Positions 15,145 to 24,726 of a stretch of 64,000 nt of DNA are shown here, piece after piece; position 1 is the stretch's first letter, and every line of letters begins with the position of its first letter. The notes under the pieces were generated by a model. That model did no database searches and was not told the origin of the DNA. It worked only from the letters and a program-made list of their open reading frames with translations. This DNA is from Cybelea sp963824595 (GTDB lineage: Bacteria > Vulcanimicrobiota > Vulcanimicrobiia > Vulcanimicrobiales > Vulcanimicrobiaceae), in assembly GCA_963824595.1 (NCBI GenBank), contig CAWGPY010000004.1:124001-188000 (forward strand). Direction: 5' to 3'. The position numbers were made by a program, and so were the translations under genes.

Positions 15145-16806
15145 CTAGACCCGCGGCACGCTGAGCGGACGCGAGCGGTGGAGATTCAGCCAAGCGAGCG
15201 TTTCGCGGATTGCCTCGTCGCCGAGCGTCGCCAGGATCGCGCGCACGCGGGCGACCGCCGATTCATCGGGCGAGGCCTGCGCCAGGATCGGCGCGATGCG
15301 TGCCGCCGCGTAGCCGAAGAGCGCGGCCATCAGCTCGTAGTGACGGCTATGCTCGGTCCAGCCGCGCTTCTCCGCATAGTCGTGGACGAGCGCGGCGAGG
15401 ACCGCCGAGACGGTCGCCACTAGGAGCACCTTGTCGAGCGACGCGGCGAAGAGGCCGTAGACGGAGCCGATGCGCGAGCCGACCGTCAGCGCGACCGAGA
15501 AGACGACGGCCGCCGTGACGATGCGCGAAGCGGCGCGCTCCCGCACCCGCTCGCGCCGTCCGGCGAACTGCGTGAAGTACCGCTGCTGTCCCACCACCCA
15601 TTCTTCATAAATCGCGCGCAAATTCTTTTGTGATAGCGGCTGCGGCGGCGCGGATTTCGCGCCCAGCGGCTCCGTGATCGCCCAAAGCGCGAGCGCGATC
15701 CAGTCGACCTTGGTGCGCTCGCTCCTGGCGAACTGCGACGCCACGGACCGCTCGATGCCGGCCATCTGCCAGTATTCGCCGGTTCGCAGGACCTGCTCGA
15801 GCGCGCGGTAATCCTGGTACCGCAGCTGCCACTCGCCGCGTCGCGACGCGACGTACGGCGCGAAGGCCGCCGCACTGAAGAACGCGTACGCCGCGAGCAG
15901 ACTCAACGGGTGCCCCGACATCGTCACGTAGAGATTGAACGCGATGACGGCCACGAAGACCGACGCCGAGATCGCGAGGAGCGACGCCGCGGTCCGGCGT
16001 TGATAGGCGGTGGCCAGCACCTCGGCCTGCCGGCGGACCGGCAGCCCGCGGGCGCGCCGCGCGAACGGACCGGCCGTCGCGTCGTGGTTGAAGCGTTCGA
16101 GGTCGTACTCGGCGCGCGCGTACGCCTCGGCGGGATCGACGACTGCCGTCGCCGGGTAACGCATCGTCACGGCAAACGCCTCGGCGTCCCGAGCGTGCGG
16201 CGATGCGGCGGCTTCCGAGGGGCTGCGACGCGGCGTCAGCACGTGCACGACCGGGCCGCAGAGCGACTGGTCGAAGGCGTCGCGCGCGGCGACGTAGGGC
16301 GCCGGGATGCCGTCGAGCGCAAAGCTCACAATGTGGCCCGTGCCGCCGACGGGCGACTCGCGGCCGTCCCAGAGAGCGATCAGCTCGACGCATCGCCGCG
16401 CGATGTAGGCGCCGCAGTTGGCGTACGCGTGTGGCCGATCCGCGGCGGCGGGGGCCGCGGCGGCGGGAACGACGAACCACGACTCGGCGCGGCCGAGAAG
16501 GTCGCGAAACTCGGCACGCGACTCCGCGCCGGCGAAGTCGCGTTCGTATTCCGCGGGTTCGAACGGCAACGGAACGACGAGCGAGCACCCCAGATCGAGC
16601 GCCTCGCGCGCGACGAGACGGTCCGCGCCCTCGGCGAGCGCCGAGAGCAGAACGACGCGCGTCGACCGATAGCGTTGGCGGAAGCCGAGCAAGATGTCGC
16701 GGACGACCGATCGCAGCTCGCCGGTATTGGGGGGAAGCTCCCGGTGCCCGACCACGCCGAGCAGGAGCGGAACCGGCCCGAACTCGGCTTCGTCGCTCGC
16801 GTGCAC
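15145..16806 (-). CDS. SLOG-like nucleotide-sensor domain fused to four-helix membrane module
   Basis: A 553-residue protein. The N-terminal ~200 residues look like a Rossmannoid SLOG/LOG-DprA domain: LLGVVGHRELPP at 15-26, then VVLLSALAEGADRLVAREA and LVVPLPFEPAEYERDF. The rest contains four membrane helices in two pairs (about 270-316 and 440-488) separated by a soluble helical segment, reminiscent of SLATT-type domains. SLOG proteins are thought to bind nucleotide or NAD-derived ligands, and membrane-fused versions have been proposed as signalling or pore-forming effectors. No nucleotidyltransferase is adjacent here. The start is GTG. An RsbW-like gene follows closely. Confidence 0.65.
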   Translation of the reverse strand: MHASDEAEFGPVPLLLGVVGHRELPPNTGELRSVVRDILLGFRQRYRSTRVVLLSALAEGADRLVAREALDLGCSLVVPLPFEPAEYERDFAGAESRAEFRDLLGRAESWFVVPAAAAPAAADRPHAYANCGAYIARRCVELIALWDGRESPVGGTGHIVSFALDGIPAPYVAARDAFDQSLCGPVVHVLTPRRSPSEAAASPHARDAEAFAVTMRYPATAVVDPAEAYARAEYDLERFNHDATAGPFARRARGLPVRRQAEVLATAYQRRTAASLLAISASVFVAVIAFNLYVTMSGHPLSLLAAYAFFSAAAFAPYVASRRGEWQLRYQDYRALEQVLRTGEYWQMAGIERSVASQFARSERTKVDWIALALWAITEPLGAKSAPPQPLSQKNLRAIYEEWVVGQQRYFTQFAGRRERVRERAASRIVTAAVVFSVALTVGSRIGSVYGLFAASLDKVLLVATVSAVLAALVHDYAEKRGWTEHSRHYELMAALFGYAAARIAPILAQASPDESAVARVRAILATLGDEAIRETLAWLNLHRSRPLSVPRV

Positions 16807-16898
16807 CGGTTCAGCGTTGCCGAGGCGAGGGCCGTACCCCTTCCACGTCTGCCGCGCGGCGGAAAGTGCGCACGCCTGGTTGAAACGAATGGCGAAGA

Positions 16899-18398
16899 GT
16901 GGGACGCAAGGACGTTGGGGCGTTCGCCTTCACCGTTGCTCTGGCAACGGCGATCGCCGTCGTACCCGCGCGCGGAGCCGTGCAGAACGACCAGGCGCAG
17001 GCGCTGATGGCCAAGCATCGTGCGTTCGTCGGGTGGCAGTTCGGCGACGGCACGTTCCGAACGATGCGCGTGACCGGCAGCGTGACGGACGAGAAGGGCG
17101 AGAAGGAGATGACCTTCGTCACGTTGTGCAGCGGGCTGCTCTACCGAGACACGCGCACCTACATGAAGGAGGGGACGTCGGAGCAGGAAGGCTTCACCGG
17201 CAACGTCTTCTGGCAGTCGGATCTCAACGGATTCACCACGCCGATCTACGGCGACTACGCGAAGTTCCTTGCGTCGTATACGGTGCTCCAGCAAGAAGGA
17301 ATCACGCGTCTCCCCGCGACCTTCCTCCGCGACTCCACGGTCGATGGCCGTGCGGTCGGCGTCGTGCGCGTCACGCTGAGCAACGGCTACCCGATCGACG
17401 TCGACGTGGATCCGGATACCGGCGCGTTCGTCGAGGCGACGATCGATCCCGACGGCTCGTACGAGACAGGCTATCGCATTCTCTCCTACCGCGACGTGGC
17501 TCCCGGGAAGAAGATGATGGAATCGTACCGCATCGTCGACAGCAAGGCGACCGTCGCGTACTCGGCCGTCGAACCAAACGTGCCGATCGCCGACGCCGAC
17601 CTGCATCCGCCCGCGGCAAAGGCGACGTGGACGTTCGGAAGCGCCGATCCGTTCCCCATCACGCTGACGCACGACCGGATCCTGTTGGACGCGACGGTCA
17701 ATGGGGTCAAGGGGCGTTTCATCCTCGACACGGGCGCCGCCGCCATCGTGTTGGACGATCGTTTCGCCGAGCGCGCGAAGGTGCCGGCGACGGGAGCCGG
17801 GCACGCGGGTACGGTCTATGGAAGCGTGCCAACGCGCGTTCGACCGGTGGACTCGATCGCGGTGGGCGGATCCACGCTGCACGACGTGCTCGTGTACTCC
17901 GAGGACTTTCGCCATCGTGACTATCGCGGTCTCGATCGCGAGGGCTACGACGGCCTGATCGGTTACGATTTCTTCGCCGCCGCCATCGTCAAGCTCGACG
18001 TCTACGCTTCGAAGATGACGATCCTCGACCCGTCCGCGGACCTCTCGGCGATCAAGGGTCTGCCGCTGCTCGTCGACCTGTCACAGAACGTTCCCGCGAT
18101 TCCGATGACGCTCAACAAGATCGCCCCCGTCAACGCGATGCTCGACACGGGAAACCCCGGACTCGTCCTGCTCCCCTACGACGTCATCAAGAAGCACCAC
18201 CTCACGATGCTCGAGGTGCACGGCTGCGGAAATCTCGACAGCCTGACCATCGGACCGATCACCTATGCCTATCAGACCGCGTGCGTGTGGAACTGGGGCG
18301 GCGGCTACGCGCTGCTCGGCTACGATTTTCTGAAGCACTTCGACTACGTCTTCGACTACCCGCACGGTCGCATGTTCATGGAACCGAACAAAAACTGA
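16899..18398 (+). CDS. Secreted two-domain aspartic protease (retropepsin-like)
   Basis: A 499-residue protein with a Sec signal peptide (about residues 1-27, ending PARGA). Two aspartyl-protease half-domains each carry an active-site motif: FILDTGAAAIVL near residue 275 and NAMLDTGNPGLVLLP near 415, giving a pepsin-like pair in one chain. The 230-residue N-terminal part is beta-rich and resembles the LolA/outer-membrane-lipoprotein-sorting fold (inference). The GTG start has only a weak ribosome binding site. It is followed 25 bp later by the carbonic anhydrase gene in the same direction. Confidence 0.82.
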   Translation: MGRKDVGAFAFTVALATAIAVVPARGAVQNDQAQALMAKHRAFVGWQFGDGTFRTMRVTGSVTDEKGEKEMTFVTLCSGLLYRDTRTYMKEGTSEQEGFTGNVFWQSDLNGFTTPIYGDYAKFLASYTVLQQEGITRLPATFLRDSTVDGRAVGVVRVTLSNGYPIDVDVDPDTGAFVEATIDPDGSYETGYRILSYRDVAPGKKMMESYRIVDSKATVAYSAVEPNVPIADADLHPPAAKATWTFGSADPFPITLTHDRILLDATVNGVKGRFILDTGAAAIVLDDRFAERAKVPATGAGHAGTVYGSVPTRVRPVDSIAVGGSTLHDVLVYSEDFRHRDYRGLDREGYDGLIGYDFFAAAIVKLDVYASKMTILDPSADLSAIKGLPLLVDLSQNVPAIPMTLNKIAPVNAMLDTGNPGLVLLPYDVIKKHHLTMLEVHGCGNLDSLTIGPITYAYQTACVWNWGGGYALLGYDFLKHFDYVFDYPHGRMFMEPNKN

Positions 18399-18423
18399 CG
18401 CTCGCCCAAGAAGGAGCAGCACT

Positions 18424-19143
18424 ATGACTGATTCGAGGCCGAACGATCCCCTGCAATTCAATCGCGCCGCGTTTCTGGCGGGCTCGCTGGCGGCCCTGGG
18501 CGCGGCTTTGCCCGAGGCCGCGGCCGCCGCGGCGCCGAGCCCGGCCGGCACGCCCGGCGCATCCGCAGAACGGCTGCTGGGCCAGCTCATGGCCGGCAAC
18601 AAGCGTTTCGTCAACGACGACTTCCCGGCGAGCAACCGAATCGCCGAGAAGCGCGAGCTGCTCAAGGACAGCCAGGCTCCGTACGCGGCGATTCTCGGCT
18701 GTTCCGACTCGCGCGTCATCCCCAATCTGATCTTCGTCTCGGGCGTCGGCGACCTGTTCGTCGCACGCGTCGCGGGAAACCACCCGGACGATCTGGTCAC
18801 CGCGTCGATCGAGTACGCGGTGGAGCACCTCGGTACTCGGCTCATCATGGTGCTCGGCCACCAGAACTGCGGTGCGATTAAGGCGGTCTACTCCGCGGTC
18901 GAAACGAAGAAGCCCCTGCCGCCCCACCTGTCCACGATAGAGCAGCTGATCGCGCCCGGTATCACCGGCGTCGTCAACGCTCGCGGCACGATCAAGCAGG
19001 CCATCGAGGCGAACGTTCGGGCCGCCAAACAGACGCTGCTCTCGACGTCCGGCGTTTTATCCGAGGCGGTGAAGTCGGGGCACGCCATGATCTCCGGCGG
19101 CATCTACCAGCTCGGCAGCGGGGCAGTGACGCTCGTCGAGTGA
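18424..19143 (+). CDS. Beta-class carbonic anhydrase with export signal
   Basis: A 239-residue protein of the beta class that interconverts carbon dioxide and bicarbonate. Zinc ligands are Cys93 and Asp95 in CSDSR, His146 and Cys149 in GHQNCGA. The N-terminal 40 residues form a hydrophobic Ala-rich signal; it has one Arg in FNRAAFLAG rather than the twin Arg of a classical Tat signal, so the route is uncertain. The start is firm: AAGAAGGAG lies upstream of the ATG. A periplasmic location is unusual but known for beta enzymes. Confidence 0.92.
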   Translation: MTDSRPNDPLQFNRAAFLAGSLAALGAALPEAAAAAAPSPAGTPGASAERLLGQLMAGNKRFVNDDFPASNRIAEKRELLKDSQAPYAAILGCSDSRVIPNLIFVSGVGDLFVARVAGNHPDDLVTASIEYAVEHLGTRLIMVLGHQNCGAIKAVYSAVETKKPLPPHLSTIEQLIAPGITGVVNARGTIKQAIEANVRAAKQTLLSTSGVLSEAVKSGHAMISGGIYQLGSGAVTLVE

Positions 19144-19161
19144 CGCCGCGCGCGGAGCGGC

Positions 19162-21417
19162 CTACGTGCCGGCGTCGGCGCCGGCGTGGAAGACGAACTT
19201 CACGATCAAACGGTTGAGCGTCGCGCCGGCCGCGGGACTTCCGTAGTTCACGTAGAGCTCGTTGCCGGTGGCGAACCGCTGGTGATACGCCACGGCCAGA
19301 TTGTTGCCGATCTGGGTGGCGAACCCGCCGTAGCCGTTGATGTCGCGCAGTCCGATGCTCAGCGAGCTCTCGTTGCTGACGTTGTACGCCAGCGAGACGC
19401 GGCGCAGCCACTGCGAGTCGAGCACGCCGTTGGCGAACGCGCGCTGGTACGTGCCGTCGTACTCCAGCCCGAGGCTCAGGCGACGGGTGAGCGGCCGGCT
19501 CGTGACGATCGAAAATAGATGGATGTAGTTGTCGCCGAACGGCCCCCACGAGTAGTTCACGTCGAACGGCGCCGGCGTCCCATCGCGGTAGCCGATCGGG
19601 ATCTGGTAGAGGTTGAACGGCTGGGTGAAGCCGTCGAGATAACATGGATAACCCGTGAAGCTCGACGTATACAGGATCTGACCGGTGCAGCCCGGCCCCG
19701 CCGGGATCGCGTACGAGCGAAGCTGGCCGACGGCCTCGCCGAGGCCGTCGATCGACAGCTGGTTGTTGAAGGCGGCATTGAGGTAGATCTGCGTGTCGGC
19801 CTGATGCACCGCCCCCGACTCGTCGAGGAAGCGATCGGCCGCGACGAAAAGCGAGTAGCTCTTGAAGGCCGGCGACGCGCCGATGACGTTGCCGTAGACC
19901 TGCGGGCCGCGGATGTCGGAGTTCGCCGTGTAGCCGTCGATCGGGTTATAGTTCGGCGCGACGTCGAGGTAGCCGCCGGAGAACTCGAGGTCGCCCTTGT
20001 GCCGGTCCACGAAGAACTGCGTGAAATCGGAGTGACCTTGCGGAACCCAACTGCCGTTTTCGAACGAGTGATCGAAGAAGTAGATCATTCCGTTCGAATA
20101 GTCGCGCGCCTCGGCCCCGGTCTCGATCGTGGCGTCGTTGCCCGCGATGCTGTGGTTCGCAAAGACGCCGTCGCTCCAGTAGATGAACGATCCGTTGGGC
20201 AGCGCGTGCTCGTAGCCGAAAGCCTGATCGCTGAACGTGTTGTTCGTCGTCTCGTCGTAGCCGTGGAACGTGAGCGCGCCGAAGCTCTGATTGCCGAACG
20301 TGCCCTCGACCTTCGCGCCGCTATCGAACGGGCCGACCGACGGCGAGTAGAAGACGAGGTCGGGTGCGGTCGTCACGCCGCCGGCGGGCGTGCGCGCGCC
20401 CGACGCGGCGTTGATGAACGCGGCACCCTGCGCGAAGAACGGCCGGTACTCGACCAGCTGCCGCTGGAACTCTTGCGGCACGATCGTCTGCTGGTCGATC
20501 TCGACGTTGGAGAAGTCGGGATTGAGCGTCCCGACGAAGCGGATCGTCGGCGTCAGCGGATAGCTCACGTCGCCGCCGTACCAGCGCACGTTCATCGGCA
20601 AGAACGTGCCGTTGGCCTGCTGGAAGAGATTGCGATCCTCGCCGACGCTGGCGAGAGCGTAGATGTCGGCGCGCGACCGCGGCCGCACCGCCGCGGCACC
20701 CGCGATCTCGAAGTCGCCGCCGGCCCAGAAGCGCGTGTCGTTGGTGAACGTCGGCCACGTGCCGCTCGGGGCGTCGCCCATGATCGGGTTCCACGCCCAG
20801 GCGAGGTGCTCGCCGCGCGCCGCGATGCCGCGCACGAACTGAAGACGCCAGGTCTGTTTTCCCGCCGACGGCACGCGCAGCACGTCGAGCGGAACGATCA
20901 GCATCGCGCTCCAGTTGCCGCCCGCGGTCGCGCCCGCCGCGCTCCACCGCGGCCGAAAGCGCACGTTCTCGTTGGCCTGTTCGTAGCGCGCGCCGCGCGG
21001 CGTCGCTTCGAAATAATAGGCTTGACTGCCGCCGCCCCCGGTCACGATACCGATCCCGACGAAGTCGTCGACGCCGAAGCCCACGTCGTTCGTCGTCTGG
21101 GTCGCGACGATCGGCACGCCGGCCTGTTCGGCCCTGAATCCGATATACAGGTTCTTGTCGTCGTACAGCAGATAGGCCGTCGTCCCGAGCGTGGCCGGCG
21201 AACGGGTGGTCACGTTCTCCCAGGGTCCCGCGCCGTTGGGCACCTTGCCCGCGGCCCAGGCGGGATCGGCGAGCGAGGCGTCCAGCGGCAACGCGTGGGG
21301 CGCCTTCGCAACGACGAAGGAGAAGTTGCCGGTGACCGCAGCGGGCGCCGGAGCGGGGATCCATGCGAGCGCGAGCGCGGCGCACGCGGCGATCCAAAAA
21401 GAGCGCACGAACATCAC
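19162..21417 (-). CDS. DUF5916 outer-membrane protein with CBM9-like N-terminal domain
   Basis: A 751-residue protein with a signal peptide ending at about residue 27 (APAPAA). Residues 35-230 follow the carbohydrate-binding CBM9-like pattern (LDASLADPAWAAG, LYDDKNLYIGFRAE, VDDFVGIGIV). The remaining ~500 residues carry the DUF5916 pattern, including LNPDFSNVEIDQQ and EYRPFFAQGAAFI, and end in alternating barrel-like strands (LNRLIVKFVFHA). Members are thought to be outer-membrane barrels with a periplasmic or surface ligand-binding domain, of unknown substrate. It converges on the carbonic anhydrase gene. Confidence 0.85.
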   Translation of the reverse strand: MMFVRSFWIAACAALALAWIPAPAPAAVTGNFSFVVAKAPHALPLDASLADPAWAAGKVPNGAGPWENVTTRSPATLGTTAYLLYDDKNLYIGFRAEQAGVPIVATQTTNDVGFGVDDFVGIGIVTGGGGSQAYYFEATPRGARYEQANENVRFRPRWSAAGATAGGNWSAMLIVPLDVLRVPSAGKQTWRLQFVRGIAARGEHLAWAWNPIMGDAPSGTWPTFTNDTRFWAGGDFEIAGAAAVRPRSRADIYALASVGEDRNLFQQANGTFLPMNVRWYGGDVSYPLTPTIRFVGTLNPDFSNVEIDQQTIVPQEFQRQLVEYRPFFAQGAAFINAASGARTPAGGVTTAPDLVFYSPSVGPFDSGAKVEGTFGNQSFGALTFHGYDETTNNTFSDQAFGYEHALPNGSFIYWSDGVFANHSIAGNDATIETGAEARDYSNGMIYFFDHSFENGSWVPQGHSDFTQFFVDRHKGDLEFSGGYLDVAPNYNPIDGYTANSDIRGPQVYGNVIGASPAFKSYSLFVAADRFLDESGAVHQADTQIYLNAAFNNQLSIDGLGEAVGQLRSYAIPAGPGCTGQILYTSSFTGYPCYLDGFTQPFNLYQIPIGYRDGTPAPFDVNYSWGPFGDNYIHLFSIVTSRPLTRRLSLGLEYDGTYQRAFANGVLDSQWLRRVSLAYNVSNESSLSIGLRDINGYGGFATQIGNNLAVAYHQRFATGNELYVNYGSPAAGATLNRLIVKFVFHAGADAGT

Positions 21418-21500
21418 TCTGAGGCGTCCGTACGGGAAAGTCTAGCACCGCGCTGCGGCACCGCCAGGGGGTTACCGACAATTTGATGGACTGTTGATAT

Positions 21501-22307
21501 TCAGTGGCGATCGGTTCGCGGCGGACTCACTCGGGCTAGCATCTCGTCGACGAGCTCGACGATTCCGTTCGCGGCGGCCTCGAGCAGGATCCGGCCCTTC
21601 TCCGCGGTGGCCTTCGTCGGGTCGCCCATGACGCCGCTTTCGCTCAGCTGGCTCCAGTGCTCCATCATTGCGAGCGGTCCGTCACCGGCGATCAGGTCGG
21701 TCCAGTAGTTCTTCGACGGGCGGTGCGACAGCTCGCGGACCGCCTTGCTCATGTCGACGACGTCCGGCCGCAGCGCGAGATACAGCGACGTCTCGAACTC
21801 GCACGCATGATTCATCCCGCCGACGGGGTCGGACTCGCGCAGCGACTCGGCGGCTTCGCGCACGCCGGGCGCGGCCCAATAGTTCACCGCCGCCGTCAGC
21901 GCGCCGGTTCCGACCACGCACAACCGCGCGACGACGTCGGTGAACGGCGCGTTGCTGCCGTGGCCGTTGACGATGAGGATGCGGCGGAATCCGTGATGCG
22001 CGAGGCTCGTGCATACGTCGAGGACGTAGTCGATGAACGTGTGGGCGCCGATGGTCAGCGCTCCCGGAAAATCCATGTGATGCGGGCTGTAGCCGTGGTT
22101 GACCGGCGGCACCAGCACGGCGCGCCCAGCCGCGCGGGCGGCGGCTCGTTCGCAGACGCTCGCGCAGAGCAGAAGGTCGGTGTCGATCGGCAGATGCGGC
22201 CCGTGATCCTCGAGGGTGGCGATCGGCACGACCGCGACGCACGGCCGCGCCGCGGCGGCTTTGACCTCCGGCCACGTCATCTCGCCGTAGCGGTATTTCA
22301 CTGGCAT
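21501..22307 (-). CDS. Creatininase-family metal-dependent amidohydrolase
   Basis: A 268-residue creatinine amidohydrolase/MftE-like enzyme. The metal ligands are recognisable: Glu33, His35 and Asp44 in LEDHGPHLPIDTD, His116 in VNGHGSN and Glu170 in HACEFETS. Family members hydrolyse cyclic amides such as creatinine or formamidopyrimidines, or trim peptides in mycofactocin maturation; no mycofactocin genes are present. A longer frame adds 44 low-complexity residues; I chose the internal ATG at 22307 because the family's conserved region begins directly after it. It is divergent from the GH5 gene. Confidence 0.85.
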   Translation of the reverse strand: MPVKYRYGEMTWPEVKAAAARPCVAVVPIATLEDHGPHLPIDTDLLLCASVCERAAARAAGRAVLVPPVNHGYSPHHMDFPGALTIGAHTFIDYVLDVCTSLAHHGFRRILIVNGHGSNAPFTDVVARLCVVGTGALTAAVNYWAAPGVREAAESLRESDPVGGMNHACEFETSLYLALRPDVVDMSKAVRELSHRPSKNYWTDLIAGDGPLAMMEHWSQLSESGVMGDPTKATAEKGRILLEAAANGIVELVDEMLARVSPPRTDRH

Positions 22308-22396
22308 CGTTCGATATTCTCGGCGTGCCCGGTCGCTTCCCGAAGGCGCGGCCGCCGCCCGGTCGAAATCGCCCGCATCCGGAGGTACCGGCCGCC

Positions 22397-23530
22397 ATGC
22401 ATGCACGAATTTTAGCCGCGCTCGTCGTCGCGTTCGCACTCGCCGCGTGCTCAGGCAACCGGGGCACCGGATCGCCGCTTCCCGGCACCGGCCTCGCGCG
22501 CGAGCGAACCGGGAGCGTTCCGAACGGCATCCGCGTTGCCGGCAACCGACTCGTGGACGGCGACGGCCGCGTCGTCCACCTTCACGGCGTCAACCGGTCC
22601 GGTACCGAGTACGCATGCGTTCAAGGCTGGGGCATCTTCGACGGACCCAGCGATGACGCGTCGGTGCAAGCGATGCAGTCGTGGAACGTCAACGGGGTTC
22701 GCGTGCCCCTGAACGAAGACTGCTGGCTGAACGTCAACGGCATCGCGCAGCAATACGCGGGGACGAACTACATCAACGCGGTCGTCGATTACGTGAACCT
22801 GCTGCACCGTCACGGGATGTATGCGGAGGTTTCGCTGATGTGGGGGGCGCCGGGCGCATATCAGGCGACGTATCAGCCAGCGGCGCCGGACGAGGATCAC
22901 TCGCCCGCGATGTGGTCGAGCATGGCGGCGACGTTCAAAAGCGATCCGAACGTGATCCTCGCCCCGTGGGGCGAGACTACGGTCGGCTGGAAGTGTTTCA
23001 TGCACAAGGGGTGCGACGATCAGGCGACCTACGGCCCGAGCAACGCGTTCTATCGAACTGCGGCGATGCAGCAGGCGGTGAATCTGATGCGAAAGGCCGG
23101 CTACCCCGGCGTCATCGCGATCCCGTGCATAGATTACGCGAACGCGTGCGGCAAGATCGGCGGCTCGAAATACGGCGGCTCGACGTGGCTCGAGCAGCGC
23201 CCCCGCGACCCGCTGCATCAGCTCGCCGCCGAGGCGCACGTTTATGGAAAGAACCTCTGCGACACGACGGCGTGCTTCAACTCGAGCATGCGTCCCGTTA
23301 CGAGGTCGGCCCCGATGATCTGGGGCGAGACGGGCGAGACCTACGACGGCTCGGATTGCGATCCGAACTACATCCCCACATTCATGAAGTGGGCCGACGC
23401 CCACGGCGTGGGCTACGAAGCGTGGACGTGGGACACGTGGGGCGGGTGCGGCGTCCTCATCTCCGATTACGACGGCACGCCGGCCAACGCATGGGCCGCG
23501 TGGGTGCAGCGGCACTACTTGAGCTTGTAA
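22397..23530 (+). CDS. GH5-like glycoside hydrolase lipoprotein (cellulase family)
   Basis: A 377-residue protein with a lipobox (FALAACSG) near residue 19, so it should be envelope-anchored. After the signal, VDGDGRVVHLHGVNRSG is the classic start of GH5 beta-glycanase domains. The proposed acid/base Glu is in LAPWGETTVGW and the nucleophile Glu in MIWGETGE. The first lacks the usual Asn-Glu-Pro, so specificity or activity is uncertain. The ATG at 22397 has GGAGGT upstream; the 24 extra residues of the longer frame are not needed. The MFS gene follows after four bases. Confidence 0.82.
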   Translation: MHARILAALVVAFALAACSGNRGTGSPLPGTGLARERTGSVPNGIRVAGNRLVDGDGRVVHLHGVNRSGTEYACVQGWGIFDGPSDDASVQAMQSWNVNGVRVPLNEDCWLNVNGIAQQYAGTNYINAVVDYVNLLHRHGMYAEVSLMWGAPGAYQATYQPAAPDEDHSPAMWSSMAATFKSDPNVILAPWGETTVGWKCFMHKGCDDQATYGPSNAFYRTAAMQQAVNLMRKAGYPGVIAIPCIDYANACGKIGGSKYGGSTWLEQRPRDPLHQLAAEAHVYGKNLCDTTACFNSSMRPVTRSAPMIWGETGETYDGSDCDPNYIPTFMKWADAHGVGYEAWTWDTWGGCGVLISDYDGTPANAWAAWVQRHYLSL

Positions 23531-23534
23531 TCGT

Positions 23535-24698
23535 TTGACGCCGTCGCTGGAGTCCAAGCGCGCGCTGCGCTTCGTCGTGCTCATGGGGATCGTGAATTTG
23601 TTCGCGGATCTCACCTATGAAGGTGCGCGCGGCGTCGGGGGCGCCTTTCTCGGCCACCTCGGCGCGAGCGGGGCCGCGATCGGGGCGATTGCCGGCGGCG
23701 GCGAGCTGGCCGGGTACGCGATTCGGTCGCTGGCGGGCGCGGTTGCGGATCGCACCGGGCTCTACTGGCTCGAGGCCTGGGTCGGGTACGCGATCAACGT
23801 ACTCTGCGTTCCCGCGCTTGCGCTCGCGGGCAGCTGGCCCGTCGCGGCCGGGCTGATGATCGGCGAACGCGCGGGGCGCGGCGTTCGCAAGCCGGTGACG
23901 TCGGCGATGCTCGCGCAGGCCGGAACGAAGCTCGGCAGCGGACGAGTCTTCGGACTCAACGAGGCGCTCGATCAAACCGGCGCGACGGTGGGCCCGCTGC
24001 TGGTCGCGTTCGCGATCGCCCGCGGCGGCTTCGCGTCGGGCTTCGCCGTCCTCGCCGTGCCCGCGCTGCTGACGCTCGCGGCGTTGGCCGTCGCAACTGC
24101 CGCCGGCCGCGACATCCTGCCGTCGCGCGCGCCCGAACACGGCGCCGCTCTGCGCGACCCGGCCGCGTTTCGCCGGTACGCGATCGGCGGCGCGCTCGTC
24201 GCCGCGGGATACGTTGACTTCGCGCTGATCGCATTTCGGTTCTCGCGCGACCACGTCGCGAGCGTCCCGGCGATTTCGATCTGGTTCGCGGTCGCGATGG
24301 CCGCCGGCGCCATCGCGGCACCGATTCTGGGAAAGCTCTTCGATCGCTTCGGCAGCAGCACGATCGTCGCGGCGATCGTGCTGACCTCGGCGGCGTCGCC
24401 GCTCGCCTTCCTCGGCACGGGCATCGTGGCGGAGGCGGGAGCCGTGCTGTGGGGCGTGGGGCTCGCCGTGCAGAGCGCGCCGCTGCTCGCGCTCGTCGCC
24501 GGCGTCATCGCGCGCGAGCGGCGCGCGACGGCGTTCGGGCTCTACGATCTGGTCTTCGGAGCGGCGTGGTTTGCCGGCAGCGTCGCGGCGGGTTTGCTGC
24601 TGGATCGCTCCGTGGTAGCGCTCGTTTTCTTCTCCGTGCTGCTGCAGCTGGCAGCCGTTCCGTTCTTCATGCCCAGGCGTGCGCACGCTCCCGGTTAG
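23535..24698 (+). CDS. MFS transporter
   Basis: A 387-residue polytopic protein with about twelve membrane helices and the MFS organisation of two six-helix halves. GERAGRGVRKPVTSAML corresponds to the charged loop after helix 4 and LGKLFDRFGSS to the loop after helix 8. The substrate is unknown; the subgroup with GRGVRKP loops is usually annotated only as MFS. The TTG start follows the GH5 stop by four bases, so co-expression with that glycosidase is likely and a sugar or oligosaccharide substrate is possible. Confidence 0.85.
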   Translation: MTPSLESKRALRFVVLMGIVNLFADLTYEGARGVGGAFLGHLGASGAAIGAIAGGGELAGYAIRSLAGAVADRTGLYWLEAWVGYAINVLCVPALALAGSWPVAAGLMIGERAGRGVRKPVTSAMLAQAGTKLGSGRVFGLNEALDQTGATVGPLLVAFAIARGGFASGFAVLAVPALLTLAALAVATAAGRDILPSRAPEHGAALRDPAAFRRYAIGGALVAAGYVDFALIAFRFSRDHVASVPAISIWFAVAMAAGAIAAPILGKLFDRFGSSTIVAAIVLTSAASPLAFLGTGIVAEAGAVLWGVGLAVQSAPLLALVAGVIARERRATAFGLYDLVFGAAWFAGSVAAGLLLDRSVVALVFFSVLLQLAAVPFFMPRRAHAPG

Positions 24699-24726
24699 TC
24701 CGCGCGTGCGTGGGAACAGGAACCTT

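Noticed and set aside
18424..18540. Classical twin-arginine signal on the carbonic anhydrase
   Set aside because: Only one Arg precedes the hydrophobic stretch, so Tat export cannot be claimed; only an export signal of uncertain route is supported.
19519..21486. A 655-codon plus-strand frame opposite the DUF5916 gene
   Set aside because: Low-complexity Arg/Val-rich translation with no domain; the minus-strand protein has a signal peptide and family motifs.
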